Below, piece by piece: positions 26,907 to 36,522 of a stretch of 52,779 nucleotides of DNA. Position 1 is the first letter of the stretch. Each line of letters opens with the position of its first letter. The DNA comes from Azomonas agilis. GTDB lineage: Bacteria > Pseudomonadota > Gammaproteobacteria > Pseudomonadales > Pseudomonadaceae. Below the pieces are notes generated by a model. That model was not told the origin of the DNA. It did no database searches and worked only from the letters and a program-made list of their open reading frames with translations. The stretch lies in NCBI RefSeq assembly GCF_007830255.1, contig NZ_VLKG01000016.1, forward strand, positions 1 through 52,779, read 5' to 3'. A program made the position numbers and the translations under genes.

Positions 26907-27415
26907 TTTTAGGTGGAGCTCGTTCGGGTAAAAGCCGTTTGGCTGAGCAACGTGCTCAAGCCAGCGGTTTAGCCGTCACCTACATTGCCACCAGCCAAGC
27001 GTGGGATCAGGAGATGCAGGCCCGCATTCAACACCACCAAGAGCGTCGTCCCAGTCATTGGGGTTTAGTGGAGGAGCCTTTAGCGCTGGCTCAGGTGTTA
27101 ATCCAAAATGCCGCTCCAGAGCACTGCTTACTGGTGGATTGTTTAACCCTGTGGCTGACTAATTTATTGTTACAGCCTAATCCTGAGCGATTGATGCATG
27201 AGCGCCAAGCACTGCTGGATTGCTTGCCTAAACTCCCGGGCCAGATTCTTTTAGTCAGTAACGAAACAGGGCTGGGAGTAGTGCCTTTAGGCGAACTCAC
27301 CCGCCGTTATGTGGACGAAGCCGGTTGGCTGCATCAAGTCCTAGCCCAAAGCTGTGAGCGCGTTACCCTCGTGGTGGCGGGTTTACCCCTTAGCCTCAAG
27401 GAGCCTCCAGCATGA
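26894..27415 (+). CDS. cobU: Adenosylcobinamide kinase / guanylyltransferase
   Basis: A 173-residue bifunctional enzyme (CobP in the Pseudomonas scheme) that phosphorylates adenosylcobinamide and transfers GMP to it. The P-loop [13 protein letters not shown], the guanylylated histidine region [11 protein letters not shown], the [14 protein letters not shown] strand and [10 protein letters not shown] are all present. It overlaps both neighbours. Length is normal. Confidence 0.95.
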   Translation: MPELILGGARSGKSRLAEQRAQASGLAVTYIATSQAWDQEMQARIQHHQERRPSHWGLVEEPLALAQVLIQNAAPEHCLLVDCLTLWLTNLLLQPNPERLMHERQALLDCLPKLPGQILLVSNETGLGVVPLGELTRRYVDEAGWLHQVLAQSCERVTLVVAGLPLSLKEPPA

Positions 27416-28473
27416 CCGATACTGCCTTTTGGTGGCAAAACCCCTGTCGTATGCCTGATCAACAGATGGGGCAAGCAGCGCAACAACGTCAGCAGCAATT
27501 GACTAAACCCACAGGCGCTTTGGGCGATTTGGAAGCCTTAGCCATTCGTTTGGCGGCTTTACAGGCTAAGGAGTTGCCCCAAATCAACCAACCTTGGTTG
27601 ACTCTGTTTGCCGGTGATCACGGAGTAGTGGCTGAAGGGGTTTCGGCTTATCCGCAGGCGGTTACGGTGCAAATGCTGCGTAACTTCCTCAACGGCGGTG
27701 CCGCCATCAGCGTATTGGCTAAGGCCCAGAATATTCCCCTAGAGGTAGTGGATTTGGGCACGGTGGATTTGCATCTGTCCTTACCCAATGTGCAGCACCT
27801 GCGCCTTGGCCCTGGAACAGCTAATTTCGTCCACCAACCGGCCATGAGTGTTGAGCAATGCCAAGCTGCCTTACAGGCCGGGCAGGCCGCCGTGCAACGG
27901 GCAAAAGCCAACCGTGCAGACCTGTTTCTGGCAGGAGAAATGGGCATTGGCAATACCACGGCGGCTACCGCTTTAGCCTGTGCCCTGACCGGATTGGCTC
28001 CGGCCCAGTTAGCTGGCCCCGGTACGGGGTTGGATCACTCAGGCGTGCAGCAAAAACAGGCGGTGATTAATCGGGCGTTGCAATACCATCAGGATCAATT
28101 AGAAGCACCTTTGCAGGCACTCCAATGCTTGGGTGGTTTTGAGCTGGCGGCACTGGCCGGAGCCTATATCGCCTGCGCTCAAATGGGAATACCGGCCTTA
28201 GTGGATGGCTTTATCTGTACCGCAGCGGCTCTGTGTGCGGTACGCCTGAACCCCGAGTGTCAACCTTGGTTGCTGTTTGCTCATGCAGGCGCAGAGCAGG
28301 GGCATGTACTGCTCTTGGAACAACTACAGGCCAAACCTTTGCTGCACTTAGGGTTACGCCTCGGCGAAGGCAGTGGGGCAGCGTTAGCAGTGCCCATCAT
28401 TCAATTGGCCTGTCAGCTTCATACTGGGATGGCTACCTTTGCCGAAGCCGCCGTAGCAGATCGCCCACTATGA
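27412..28473 (+). CDS. cobT: Nicotinate-nucleotide:dimethylbenzimidazole phosphoribosyltransferase
   Basis: A 353-residue enzyme forming alpha-ribazole phosphate from nicotinate mononucleotide and dimethylbenzimidazole. [47 protein letters not shown] and the C-terminal [14 protein letters not shown] (with the catalytic glutamate) are diagnostic. It uses the product of bluB, four genes upstream. Confidence 0.96.
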   Translation: MTDTAFWWQNPCRMPDQQMGQAAQQRQQQLTKPTGALGDLEALAIRLAALQAKELPQINQPWLTLFAGDHGVVAEGVSAYPQAVTVQMLRNFLNGGAAISVLAKAQNIPLEVVDLGTVDLHLSLPNVQHLRLGPGTANFVHQPAMSVEQCQAALQAGQAAVQRAKANRADLFLAGEMGIGNTTAATALACALTGLAPAQLAGPGTGLDHSGVQQKQAVINRALQYHQDQLEAPLQALQCLGGFELAALAGAYIACAQMGIPALVDGFICTAAALCAVRLNPECQPWLLFAHAGAEQGHVLLLEQLQAKPLLHLGLRLGEGSGAALAVPIIQLACQLHTGMATFAEAAVADRPL

Positions 28474-29024
28474 GTTTGAGTATTAGCCTGTTACGTCACG
28501 GAGAAACTACCCACGGCGGTTTTCGCGGACGCTTGGATGATCCACTGACGGAGCTCGGTTGGCAGCAAATGCAGCAAGCGGTGCAGGGGACAATGGGCTG
28601 GACGCATATCCTCAGTTCACCCTTACAGCGTTGCCGCCTTTTTGCTGAATACCTAGCTGTCGAGCTTGAGCTTCCGTTGCAGATTGAAGCGGATTTGCGT
28701 GAGTTGAGCTTTGGCGCTTGGGAAGGCCGTACCGCTGCTGAATTAATGGCCACGGATGCTGAGGCTTTAGGCCAGTTTTGGGCCGATCCTTACGCCTTTA
28801 CGCCACCTCAAGCCGAGCCTATGCAGGACTTTGCCCTACGCCTTCAACGGTTAATGCAGCGTTTACCGCAAAGCTATGTTGATGCGTCCTTGCTGATTGT
28901 GACCCACGGCGGTGTGATGCGTTATCTATTAGCGGAGGCTCAAGGCTTGCCTAAACAGCAGTTATTGCAGATTGAAGTGCCCCATGCTGCGTTACGCCCA
29001 TTGCACTGGCCCGATCAACGCTGA
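28470..29024 (+). CDS. cobC: Alpha-ribazole phosphatase (histidine phosphatase family)
   Basis: A 184-residue phosphoglycerate-mutase-like phosphatase with [11 protein letters not shown] (RHG motif), [29 protein letters not shown] and the second histidine in [11 protein letters not shown]. It removes the phosphate in nucleotide-loop assembly. The ATG at 28470 overlaps the cobT stop as ATGA; earlier in-frame sequence lies inside cobT. The symbol follows Salmonella and clashes with the decarboxylase name used in Pseudomonas. Confidence 0.9.
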   Translation: MSLSISLLRHGETTHGGFRGRLDDPLTELGWQQMQQAVQGTMGWTHILSSPLQRCRLFAEYLAVELELPLQIEADLRELSFGAWEGRTAAELMATDAEALGQFWADPYAFTPPQAEPMQDFALRLQRLMQRLPQSYVDASLLIVTHGGVMRYLLAEAQGLPKQQLLQIEVPHAALRPLHWPDQR

Positions 29025-29036
29025 GCTGAGTTTTAC

Positions 29037-29762
29037 ATGCACGCCTTTTGGATCGCCCTACAATTTTTGACCCGTATTCCGGTGCGCTTATCGGCTATGC
29101 CTACTCCTGAGGCGATAGGGCGCTCTTTGCTCTGGTATCCGGTGGTGGGATTGCTGATCGGGTTATTACTGCTGGGGGTGCAAAGTCTGTTGCAGGGTAT
29201 AGCACCTGTGTTGCAGGCGGCATTGTTGTTGACGGCTTGGGTGCTACTCACCGGCGGTTTGCATCTGGACGGGCTGGCTGACAGCGCCGATGCGTGGGCC
29301 GGTGGCTTTGGTGATCGGGAGCGTACCCTTGCGATTATGAAAGACCCCCGCAGCGGCCCCATAGCCATAGTCGTACTGGCGTTGGTGCTGTTGCTCAAGT
29401 ACTCCGCTTTGCAACAGGTAAGCCCTTGGGCGTTGTTGTTTGCGCCTTGGTTGGCTCGTGGGCTCTTGCCGCTGTTGTTTTGGACTACGCCTTATGTGCG
29501 CTCTGGAGGATTGGGAACGGCCCTGACGGAGCATCTGCCCAGAGCTTGGATACCTTGGGTGCTGGTGCTGCACGCAGTACTGCTGCTCTGTTGGGGGGGC
29601 TGGTTTGGATTAGTGGCTTTGGGTGCGGCACTGGGCTGTTTTGTGCTGCTGCGCCACCTGATGCAGCAACGTTTGGGCGGAGTTACAGGAGATACCGCCG
29701 GTGCGCTGGTGGAGCTAGCCGAGGTTAGTGTGCTGGTGCTGCTCAGTGCTTGGGCCGGTTAG
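29037..29762 (+). CDS. cobS: Adenosylcobinamide-GDP ribazoletransferase
   Basis: A 241-residue membrane enzyme (CobS/CobV) joining adenosylcobinamide-GDP with alpha-ribazole to finish cobalamin. LTRIPVR at the N-terminus, LHLDGLADSADAWAGG (acidic metal site) and GVTGDTAGALVELAE at the C-terminus are typical, with five to six hydrophobic helices. It is the last gene of the operon; its final 20 bases overlap the end of the convergent glpD. Confidence 0.95.
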   Translation: MHAFWIALQFLTRIPVRLSAMPTPEAIGRSLLWYPVVGLLIGLLLLGVQSLLQGIAPVLQAALLLTAWVLLTGGLHLDGLADSADAWAGGFGDRERTLAIMKDPRSGPIAIVVLALVLLLKYSALQQVSPWALLFAPWLARGLLPLLFWTTPYVRSGGLGTALTEHLPRAWIPWVLVLHAVLLLCWGGWFGLVALGAALGCFVLLRHLMQQRLGGVTGDTAGALVELAEVSVLVLLSAWAG

Positions 29763-31245
29763 CCTTAAGATAATCCTCCACTGCCGCGCAATCGCTGGGG
29801 GAAAGGAATAAGCCCAGCTTGGTACGCCGCCATAAAATATCTTCAGCCGTTTGAGCCCATTCATATTGGCATAAATAGTCCAATTCACGCCCGTATAAAT
29901 GCATGCTGGCGCTTAATAGCGGGCCTAAGTCTTCTAAGGTTTGTACGGAGTCTAAGAGCGACTCAACGCGGCAGCCGTATTGTTTGATCCAACGCTGTAA
30001 CAAGCTTTGATCCAACCAAGGGTAGCGCTCTTGCACCGCCTGTTGATTGAGCGGGTATTCGCCACCAGGCAGGGCCGTATGGGCTGTTTGACTGGGGTTC
30101 ATCTGAGGAAAGAAGGGAGACAGCAGGTCTAAAGCCTGTTCTGCTAATACGCGATAGGTAGTGAGTTTACCGCCAAATACGGACAGCAGTGGGGCCAATC
30201 CATTCGCGTTGGTGGACACCTTCAAACTGAAGTCCCGGGTGACGGCTGAAGGGTCTTGGGCCTGATCATTAAACAGAGGCCGTACCCCAGAAAAGCGATG
30301 TACCACCTCTGTCGGCGCTTGGCGGAAGTAGCGCTGAATAATGTCCAGTAAGTAGCTTTGTTCTTCTTCAGTAATCTGTACTTGAGCGGGATCGCCTTGG
30401 TATTCGCAATCCGTCGTACCGATTAGGGTGAACTGATCCCAATAGGGGATGGCGAACACAATCCGGCGGTCTTCGTTTTGCAGGATATAGGCTTGTGTCC
30501 CCTCATACAGACGCGGTACCACCAGATGGCTACCGCGCACCAGACGCAAACTGTGGGGCGATTTGGTGTGTAGGCAGTGTTCCAGCACCTGTACCGCCCA
30601 AGGGCCGGTTGCATTGACTAAAGCCTTAGCTGTAACGCTGTAAGGCGGTTGGTTTTCGGTTTTTAGTTCTATATGCCACAGATCATTTTGGCGTGTAGCC
30701 CTGAGGCAGCGTGTACGAGGCAGAATTTTTGCCCCACCTTCGTAGGCGGCTTGGGCATTGGCTACGACTAAACGGGCATCGTCCACCCAACAGTCGGAGT
30801 ACGCAAACCCTGTATGAAACTCCGGTTTTAACGGGCCATCCCGGTCTAAACTCAGGTATTGGGAACCTTGCAGATGTTGGCGTGGCCCTAAGTGATCGTA
30901 GAGAAATAAACCGGCTCGAATCAGCCACGCCGGTCGTAAATGGGGCTGGTGCGGCAAAATAAAACGTAACGGGTGAATCAGGTGCGGAGCCTTGGCCATC
31001 AGCACTTCACGCTCGGTCAAAGCTTCGCGCACCATGCGAAATTCGTAGTGTTCCAGATAACGCAGCCCGCCGTGAATCAGCTTGCTGCTAGCAGAAGAGG
31101 TGTGCTGGGCTAAATCGTCTTGCTCACACAAACACACCGAGAGGCCTCGCCCCGCCGCATCGGCTGCGATACCGGTGCCGTTAATACCCCCACCAATGAC
31201 CAGCAGATCAAAAGAACCCTGTGTAGTGGTGTTGGGATAGAACAT
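29743..31245 (-). CDS. glpD: Aerobic glycerol-3-phosphate dehydrogenase
   Basis: A 500-residue FAD enzyme of the inner membrane that oxidises glycerol-3-phosphate to dihydroxyacetone phosphate and reduces quinone. The FAD-binding LLVIGGGINGTGIAADAAGRG, SSASSKLIHGGLRYLEHYEF, FSGVRPLFND and LLSVFGGKLTTYR are classic GlpD signatures. It lies 32 bases downstream of bglX on the same strand, so read-through from bglX is likely. No glpF, glpK or glpR is in the window, which differs from the usual pseudomonad glp locus. Confidence 0.96.
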   Translation of the reverse strand: MFYPNTTTQGSFDLLVIGGGINGTGIAADAAGRGLSVCLCEQDDLAQHTSSASSKLIHGGLRYLEHYEFRMVREALTEREVLMAKAPHLIHPLRFILPHQPHLRPAWLIRAGLFLYDHLGPRQHLQGSQYLSLDRDGPLKPEFHTGFAYSDCWVDDARLVVANAQAAYEGGAKILPRTRCLRATRQNDLWHIELKTENQPPYSVTAKALVNATGPWAVQVLEHCLHTKSPHSLRLVRGSHLVVPRLYEGTQAYILQNEDRRIVFAIPYWDQFTLIGTTDCEYQGDPAQVQITEEEQSYLLDIIQRYFRQAPTEVVHRFSGVRPLFNDQAQDPSAVTRDFSLKVSTNANGLAPLLSVFGGKLTTYRVLAEQALDLLSPFFPQMNPSQTAHTALPGGEYPLNQQAVQERYPWLDQSLLQRWIKQYGCRVESLLDSVQTLEDLGPLLSASMHLYGRELDYLCQYEWAQTAEDILWRRTKLGLFLSPSDCAAVEDYLKANRPKH

Positions 31246-31277
31246 GGCAGTACCTCTCGGTGGATTGGGTCTAAGCG

Positions 31278-33587
31278 CTATGGCTTCAGGCTAAAGTTTT
31301 GATGTTGCACTTGTTGCGAGTCTAAGCCGATTTGTACCTGAAATACGCCAGGTTCGGCTTTGTATTCCAGTTGCGCGTTGTAGAACTTTAACAGCTCCTC
31401 AGTGATGGGGAAGCGCACCACTTGTTGCTCGCCCGGTTGCAATTGGATCTTCTGGAACCCCTTGAGTTCTTTAACCGGACGCACAATCGAAGCCGCTTCA
31501 TCACGAATGTAAAGCTGGACTACGGTTTCTCCTGCACGATCTCCGGTGTTTTTCAGGGTAATGCGCGCCTCTAAGCTTTGGTCCGCTGTCATTTCGAGGC
31601 TGGATAGCTGCATGTCTGAAAGCTGAAACTGGGTATAACTCAGACCATGACCGAAGGGATACAGCGGGCCATTGGGTTCTTCAAAATACTGCGAGGTGTA
31701 GTTGCCCGGTTCTTTAGGGTCTAAAGGTGCAGGGCGACCAATACGCAGGCGGTTGTAGTAGGTCGGGATTTGGCCCACGGAACGCGGGAAAGAAATAGGC
31801 AGCTTGCCGGACGGGTTATAGTCGCCAAACAGCACATCGGCGATGGCATTGCCACCTTCAGTACCGCTGAACCAGGTTTCCAAGATGGCATCGGCGTTTT
31901 CCTGTTCCCATTCCAAAGCCAGAGGTCGCCCATTCATCAATACCAACACCAAAGGCTTGCCGGTGGCTTTGAGGGCTTTGAGTAGGGCTTTTTGGGTATC
32001 TGGCAGGGTTAATTGGGTACGGCTGGAGGATTCGTGGGACATACCACGGGATTCACCCACCGCTGCCACAATCACGTCGGCCTTTTGAGCCACTTCCAAA
32101 GCTTCGGCTAGGAGCTGTTCAGCGTTGCGCGGATCAGGGTTGACCTCGGTTTCCGCCCAGTTGAAGCGGTTCAGATAGTCAATGATGCTCTGATTGCCGG
32201 TTAGGTTCGCGCCCAGTGCGTACAGGAGTTTGGCTTCTGCTCCCAGAGCCTGTTGCATACCTTGGCGTAGGGTTACGGTTTGCTGGTGCCGTCCTGCTCC
32301 TGACCAACTGCCGAGCATATCAATAGGGCTGTCCGCTAAGGGGCCGATCAGGGCAATGGTGCTGGATTTGGCCAGAGGCAGCCGGTTTTGCTCATTTTTC
32401 AGCAGTACCAGCGATTGGCGGGCTATTTGGCGGGCGGCTTCGCGGTTAAGGCGCTGTTCGGATTTAGGGTCTTGATCTCCCGAGGCTTCACCAATGCGGC
32501 GGAAGGGGTCATGGAATAGGCCCATGTCGTATTTAGCGGCCAGCACCTCATATACGGAGGCATCCAATTCTTTTTGGCTTACTTCGCCAGATTGGATCAG
32601 TTTGGGCAGTTCATCGCGGTACAGGCTGTCGTGCATACTCATGCTGATGCCGGCTTTGATGGCTAATTTAGCGGCTTCACGTCCATCTTGGGCTACGCCA
32701 TGACGGATCAGTTCCCAAATCGCCCCGTGGTCGCTGGTGACTAATCCTTTAAAGCCCCAGTCTTTGCGCAATAAGTCTTGCATCAACCAGATATTGGCGG
32801 TGGCGGGCATACCGTTAATGGAGTTCAGCGCGGCCATTACACCACCGGCTCCTGCCTGAATGGCGGCTCGATAGGGCGGCAGGTAGTCCTGATACATACG
32901 CATGGGACTCATATCGACCACGTTGTAATCGCGCCCGCCTTCGACCGCGCCATAGAGGGCAAAATGCTTAACGCTGGCCATAATGCTGTCGGCATTACTG
33001 GGTGAGGAGCCTTGATAGCCTCGCACCATAGCTTCCGCAATACGCGAAACGAGGTAAGTATCCTCACCAAAGCCTTCGGAGGTACGGCCCCAGCGTGGAT
33101 CGCGGCTAATGTCCACCATGGGTGCAAAGGTCAGATCTAGGCCATCGCCACTGGCCTCAACAGCGGAAACACGGGCAGCTTGTTGAATAGCCTCCAGATT
33201 CCAGCTAGAAGCCAAGCCCAAGCTGATAGGGAAGGTGGTGCGATGCCCGTGAATCACATCAAAGGCAAAAAAGATCGGAATTTTGAGGCGGCTGTGTAAA
33301 GCAGCAGCTTCTTGTAACGGGCGGTTTTCGGCACGGCTGATGCTGTTAAAAGTGCCACCAATGCGTCCTGCCGCGATCTCTTTCAGTATTTGCGGTTGAG
33401 GCATATCCGGCCCAATGCTGATCAGGCGCAGTTGACCTATTTTTTCCTCCAGCGTCATGCGCTGCATCAGATGCTCAAGAAAGGCTGATTTTTGATCAAT
33501 AGGTGGTGGAGTTTCTGTAGTTTCAGCCCAAGCGGGACTTAGGGTTAGGCAAGTAACTAAGCCTAATAGAGCAAAGGACGTATGCAT
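31278..33587 (-). CDS. bglX: Periplasmic beta-glucosidase BglX (GH3)
   Basis: A 769-residue glycoside hydrolase of family 3. A Sec signal (MHTSFALLGLVTCLTLSPAWA) precedes the GH3 N-terminal barrel (EEKIGQLRLIS, FAFDVIHGHRTTFPISLGLAS, WGRTSEGFGEDTYLVS, nucleophile aspartate in GLVTSDHGAIWELI). Then come GH3_C (IALIGPLADSP, GESRGMSHESSSRTQL, LPISFPRSVGQIPTYYN) and a C-terminal Fn3-like domain. It would release terminal beta-linked glucose in the periplasm. I start at the ATG at 33587, since 25 more upstream codons would spoil the signal peptide. The upstream 100 bases hold a large hairpin. Confidence 0.93.
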   Translation of the reverse strand: MHTSFALLGLVTCLTLSPAWAETTETPPPIDQKSAFLEHLMQRMTLEEKIGQLRLISIGPDMPQPQILKEIAAGRIGGTFNSISRAENRPLQEAAALHSRLKIPIFFAFDVIHGHRTTFPISLGLASSWNLEAIQQAARVSAVEASGDGLDLTFAPMVDISRDPRWGRTSEGFGEDTYLVSRIAEAMVRGYQGSSPSNADSIMASVKHFALYGAVEGGRDYNVVDMSPMRMYQDYLPPYRAAIQAGAGGVMAALNSINGMPATANIWLMQDLLRKDWGFKGLVTSDHGAIWELIRHGVAQDGREAAKLAIKAGISMSMHDSLYRDELPKLIQSGEVSQKELDASVYEVLAAKYDMGLFHDPFRRIGEASGDQDPKSEQRLNREAARQIARQSLVLLKNEQNRLPLAKSSTIALIGPLADSPIDMLGSWSGAGRHQQTVTLRQGMQQALGAEAKLLYALGANLTGNQSIIDYLNRFNWAETEVNPDPRNAEQLLAEALEVAQKADVIVAAVGESRGMSHESSSRTQLTLPDTQKALLKALKATGKPLVLVLMNGRPLALEWEQENADAILETWFSGTEGGNAIADVLFGDYNPSGKLPISFPRSVGQIPTYYNRLRIGRPAPLDPKEPGNYTSQYFEEPNGPLYPFGHGLSYTQFQLSDMQLSSLEMTADQSLEARITLKNTGDRAGETVVQLYIRDEAASIVRPVKELKGFQKIQLQPGEQQVVRFPITEELLKFYNAQLEYKAEPGVFQVQIGLDSQQVQHQNFSLKP

Positions 33588-33631
33588 GACGAAAAGCGCG
33601 AGATCCCGATAGATCAAGGGTGGGATAGCAC

Positions 33632-33690
33632 GACAGCCCAGAGTTTTTTGATTCGTTGTCATCGAATCAGGGGGTAACTTCTGGGCTGTC
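33632..33690 (-). promoter_or_regulatory. Nested inverted repeat upstream of bglX
   Basis: GACAGCCCAGA (33632-33642) pairs with TCTGGGCTGTC (33680-33690) over 11 bases. Inside it TGATTCG (33649-33655) pairs with CGAATCA (33663-33669). The 59-base structure sits 45 bases before the bglX start on its 5' side. It could be a leader RNA structure or a small inverted-repeat element; no T run supports a terminator. Confidence 0.45.
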
Positions 33691-33807
33691 CCAATTCTCG
33701 CTTCCTGAGTAAGTAAGCGCTATCTTAGGGGCATCATATAAGGGTGAATAAATAGAACGCTATTATCGGCAAGAAGGTTTGGGAGATAAATCCGCTTGCG
33801 TGTCGAT

Positions 33808-34656
33808 TTAATCTAATTGCTTAAGCTCTAGGATCCGGTCTCGACCCCCTTCAGCCAATAGGTAATGTCCGGGGGCAATAGGATGCAGAACTTGGGGAGA
33901 TTTTAAAAAGCTTAAAATAGTCTGCAATTCCCCATTGGGCTTACGCAGTAATAAGCGGGCACGATGGTTGCGATCCTCGCTCACCCATAATCCTTGAGCA
34001 TCGCAAAAAAGTGAACCTGGCTGGTGCAGGCCTTGGAGATAGATACTGTCTTGCCCATCCTCGGAGAATTTTTTCACTAATCCGCGATCTTTTTCGGTGT
34101 AAAAGCGTTGACCATCGGGACAGATTACTAAGGCCTCTGCTTCATCTAAGTTGTCGCGCAAGATGTTCAAACTATTAGTTTTGGCGTGGTATTGAAGGAG
34201 TCGTCCTTGATAGCCTTTACGATCTTCGATGGCATATAAGTATTCACCTTCTACGGTTAATGTTTGAACATTAGTGCCATTAAATAAAGGTTCAATTTTA
34301 CCATCGCGTAATAAGTTAACAGGGAAGGGGCCAGCCTCTTGGCTAAATACAATACCTTCGTTATATAAAGCTAAACCATCAGGCTTTGATAAATTGTCTA
34401 CTAATAATTGGCGCAGGCCTTCGGGATTAATTTTCCAGATTTTCCCACGACTTTTGGTTAGCTCTTCAGTAACAATAATATTTTTTTGTGAATCTAACAG
34501 AATAGCCCCAGGGCTTTGTATATCCGTTAAGCGCTCTTGGTAACTCCAGCCTGAATGAGGGGTTACTGGATAAAAGTGTTGCCAGGCGAAAAAGGTGGCT
34601 GTGGATATGGTTAATAGTAATGCTAAAGATATGTTTATTTTTATAAGGGCTCTCAA
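33808..34656 (-). CDS. Exported beta-propeller protein (SMP-30/NHL-like)
   Basis: A 282-residue protein with an N-terminal uncleaved signal or membrane anchor (residues 8-26, ISLALLLTISTATFFAW) followed by repeated strands with DGLALYNEGIVFSQE, EGEYLYAIEDRKGYQG, DGQRFYTEKDRGLVKKF and AQGLWVSEDRNHRARLL, a six-bladed propeller pattern. I cannot name a substrate. The gene and its surroundings are visibly more AT-rich than neighbours, and it sits alone between bglX and ybiT, so acquisition by transfer is possible. Confidence 0.65.
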   Translation of the reverse strand: MRALIKINISLALLLTISTATFFAWQHFYPVTPHSGWSYQERLTDIQSPGAILLDSQKNIIVTEELTKSRGKIWKINPEGLRQLLVDNLSKPDGLALYNEGIVFSQEAGPFPVNLLRDGKIEPLFNGTNVQTLTVEGEYLYAIEDRKGYQGRLLQYHAKTNSLNILRDNLDEAEALVICPDGQRFYTEKDRGLVKKFSEDGQDSIYLQGLHQPGSLFCDAQGLWVSEDRNHRARLLLRKPNGELQTILSFLKSPQVLHPIAPGHYLLAEGGRDRILELKQLD

Positions 34657-34928
34657 GGTATTTTCCTATTTTAACTAAAACTTGAGTTTTCTGAGTGTGC
34701 ATGCTAGTGAAAGTAATCGTTTTTTTCAATGCTTGTTTTGTTAATCTATTCAAACATTGTAACTTTGATTAATTAATAAGTTATATTGCTGCTCAATAAG
34801 GTGGTTTTACTTGAGGGTGATTTATCTGAATTAAAATACAGGGACATTAGCCTCTGTATAGGGTATGCTAAGACTACTTATAAAACATATTTCATCTAAT
34901 TAATCGGTTTATCAAAGGACTAGATTCG

Positions 34929-36518
34929 TTGATTTCAACTGCCAACATCACCATGCAGTTTGGCCCTAAGCCACTGTTTGAAAATGTCTCTGTCAAGTTT
35001 GGTAATGGCAACCGCTACGGCCTGATTGGGGCTAACGGTTGTGGTAAATCCACCTTTATGAAGATCTTGGGTGGCGAGCTAGAGCCCTCTGGTGGTCAAG
35101 TGATGCTAGAGCCCAATGTGCGTTTGGGTAAACTGCGCCAAGATCAGTTTGCCTATGAACATTTTAGCGTGATTGATACCGTGATCATGGGGCACGCTGA
35201 GCTATGGAGCATTAAGGCCGAGCGCGACCGTATTTATTCTTTGCCGGAAATGAGTGAAGAGGACGGCATGGCGGTGGCTGAGCTGGAAGTCCAGTTTGCT
35301 GAATACGATGGCTATACCGCCGAATCGCGTGCCGGTGAGCTGTTGCTGGGTTTAGGAATTCCTTTAGAGCAGCATTTTGGCCCGATGAGCGCGGTAGCTC
35401 CGGGCTGGAAATTGCGGGTATTGTTGGCTCAGGCGCTGTTTTCTGATCCCGACGTACTGTTACTGGACGAGCCAACCAACCACCTTGATATTAATACCAT
35501 TCGCTGGCTGGAAAGCATTCTGATCGCCCGCGACTCCACCATGATCATCATTTCCCACGATCGGCACTTCCTAAACTCCGTGTGTACCCACATGGCGGAT
35601 TTGGATTATGGCGAGCTGCGTCTATTCCCCGGTAATTACGATGAATATATGACCGCCGCTACCCAAGCCCGTGAGCGTCTACTGGCCGACAATGCCAAGA
35701 AAAAAGCTCAGATTGCCGAGCTACAAACCTTCGTCAGTCGCTTCTCAGCTAACGCTTCTAAGGCCAAGCAAGCCACCAGTCGTGCGCGGCAGATCGACAA
35801 AATTCAGTTGGAAGAGGTTAAGCCTTCCAGCCGTGTGAGTCCTTTTATTCGCTTTGAGCAAACTAAAAAGCTGCATCGCCAAGCCGTGACCTTGGAGAAA
35901 CTGTCTCAGGGATACGATGGCATTCCGCTGTTTAAAAATCTGGGCATTCAGATTGAAGCCGGTGAGCGTGTGGCCATTATCGGCCCCAACGGGATCGGCA
36001 AAACCACGTTGTTGCGTACCTTGATGGCAGAGCTTCCGCCAATGACTGGGGAAGTGAAGTGGACAGAAAGCGCTGAAGTTGGCTATTTCGCCCAAGATCA
36101 CGCCGCCGATTTTGCGGAAAACCTGAGCCTATTTGACTGGATGTCCCAGTGGACTCAGGGCGGAGAGCAGATCGTGCGCGGTACTTTGGGCCGGATGCTG
36201 TTTTCCAACGATGAAATTCAAAAATCAGTCAAGGTGATTTCTGGCGGTGAGCAGGGTCGTATGCTGTTTGGCAAGTTGACCCTGCAAAAACCCAACGTGT
36301 TGGTGATGGATGAGCCTACTAACCACTTGGATATGGAATCCATTGAGGCGCTGAACTTAGCCTTGGAAAATTATCCCGGTACTCTGATTTTCGTCAGCCA
36401 TGACCGGGAGTTTGTCAGCTCGTTGGCAACGCGCATTTTGGAGTTGTCAGAGCAGGGAATCACCGATTTTAGCGGCACTTATAATGACTATTTGCGCAGC
36501 CAAGGTATTTTGGTCTAG
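34929..36518 (+). CDS. ybiT: ABC-F family ATPase YbiT
   Basis: A 529-residue soluble protein with two ABC domains and no membrane part; ABC-F proteins act on ribosomes at the E site. Domain 1 has GANGCGKST and [11 protein letters not shown] with the family's atypical signature [13 protein letters not shown]; domain 2 has [24 protein letters not shown] and [11 protein letters not shown]. The P-site linker (about residues 240-310, charged, coiled) lies between. The start is TTG with AAAGGA eight bases upstream, and [17 protein letters not shown] is the usual N-terminus. Confidence 0.93.
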   Translation: MISTANITMQFGPKPLFENVSVKFGNGNRYGLIGANGCGKSTFMKILGGELEPSGGQVMLEPNVRLGKLRQDQFAYEHFSVIDTVIMGHAELWSIKAERDRIYSLPEMSEEDGMAVAELEVQFAEYDGYTAESRAGELLLGLGIPLEQHFGPMSAVAPGWKLRVLLAQALFSDPDVLLLDEPTNHLDINTIRWLESILIARDSTMIIISHDRHFLNSVCTHMADLDYGELRLFPGNYDEYMTAATQARERLLADNAKKKAQIAELQTFVSRFSANASKAKQATSRARQIDKIQLEEVKPSSRVSPFIRFEQTKKLHRQAVTLEKLSQGYDGIPLFKNLGIQIEAGERVAIIGPNGIGKTTLLRTLMAELPPMTGEVKWTESAEVGYFAQDHAADFAENLSLFDWMSQWTQGGEQIVRGTLGRMLFSNDEIQKSVKVISGGEQGRMLFGKLTLQKPNVLVMDEPTNHLDMESIEALNLALENYPGTLIFVSHDREFVSSLATRILELSEQGITDFSGTYNDYLRSQGILV

Positions 36519-36522
36519 CAGC

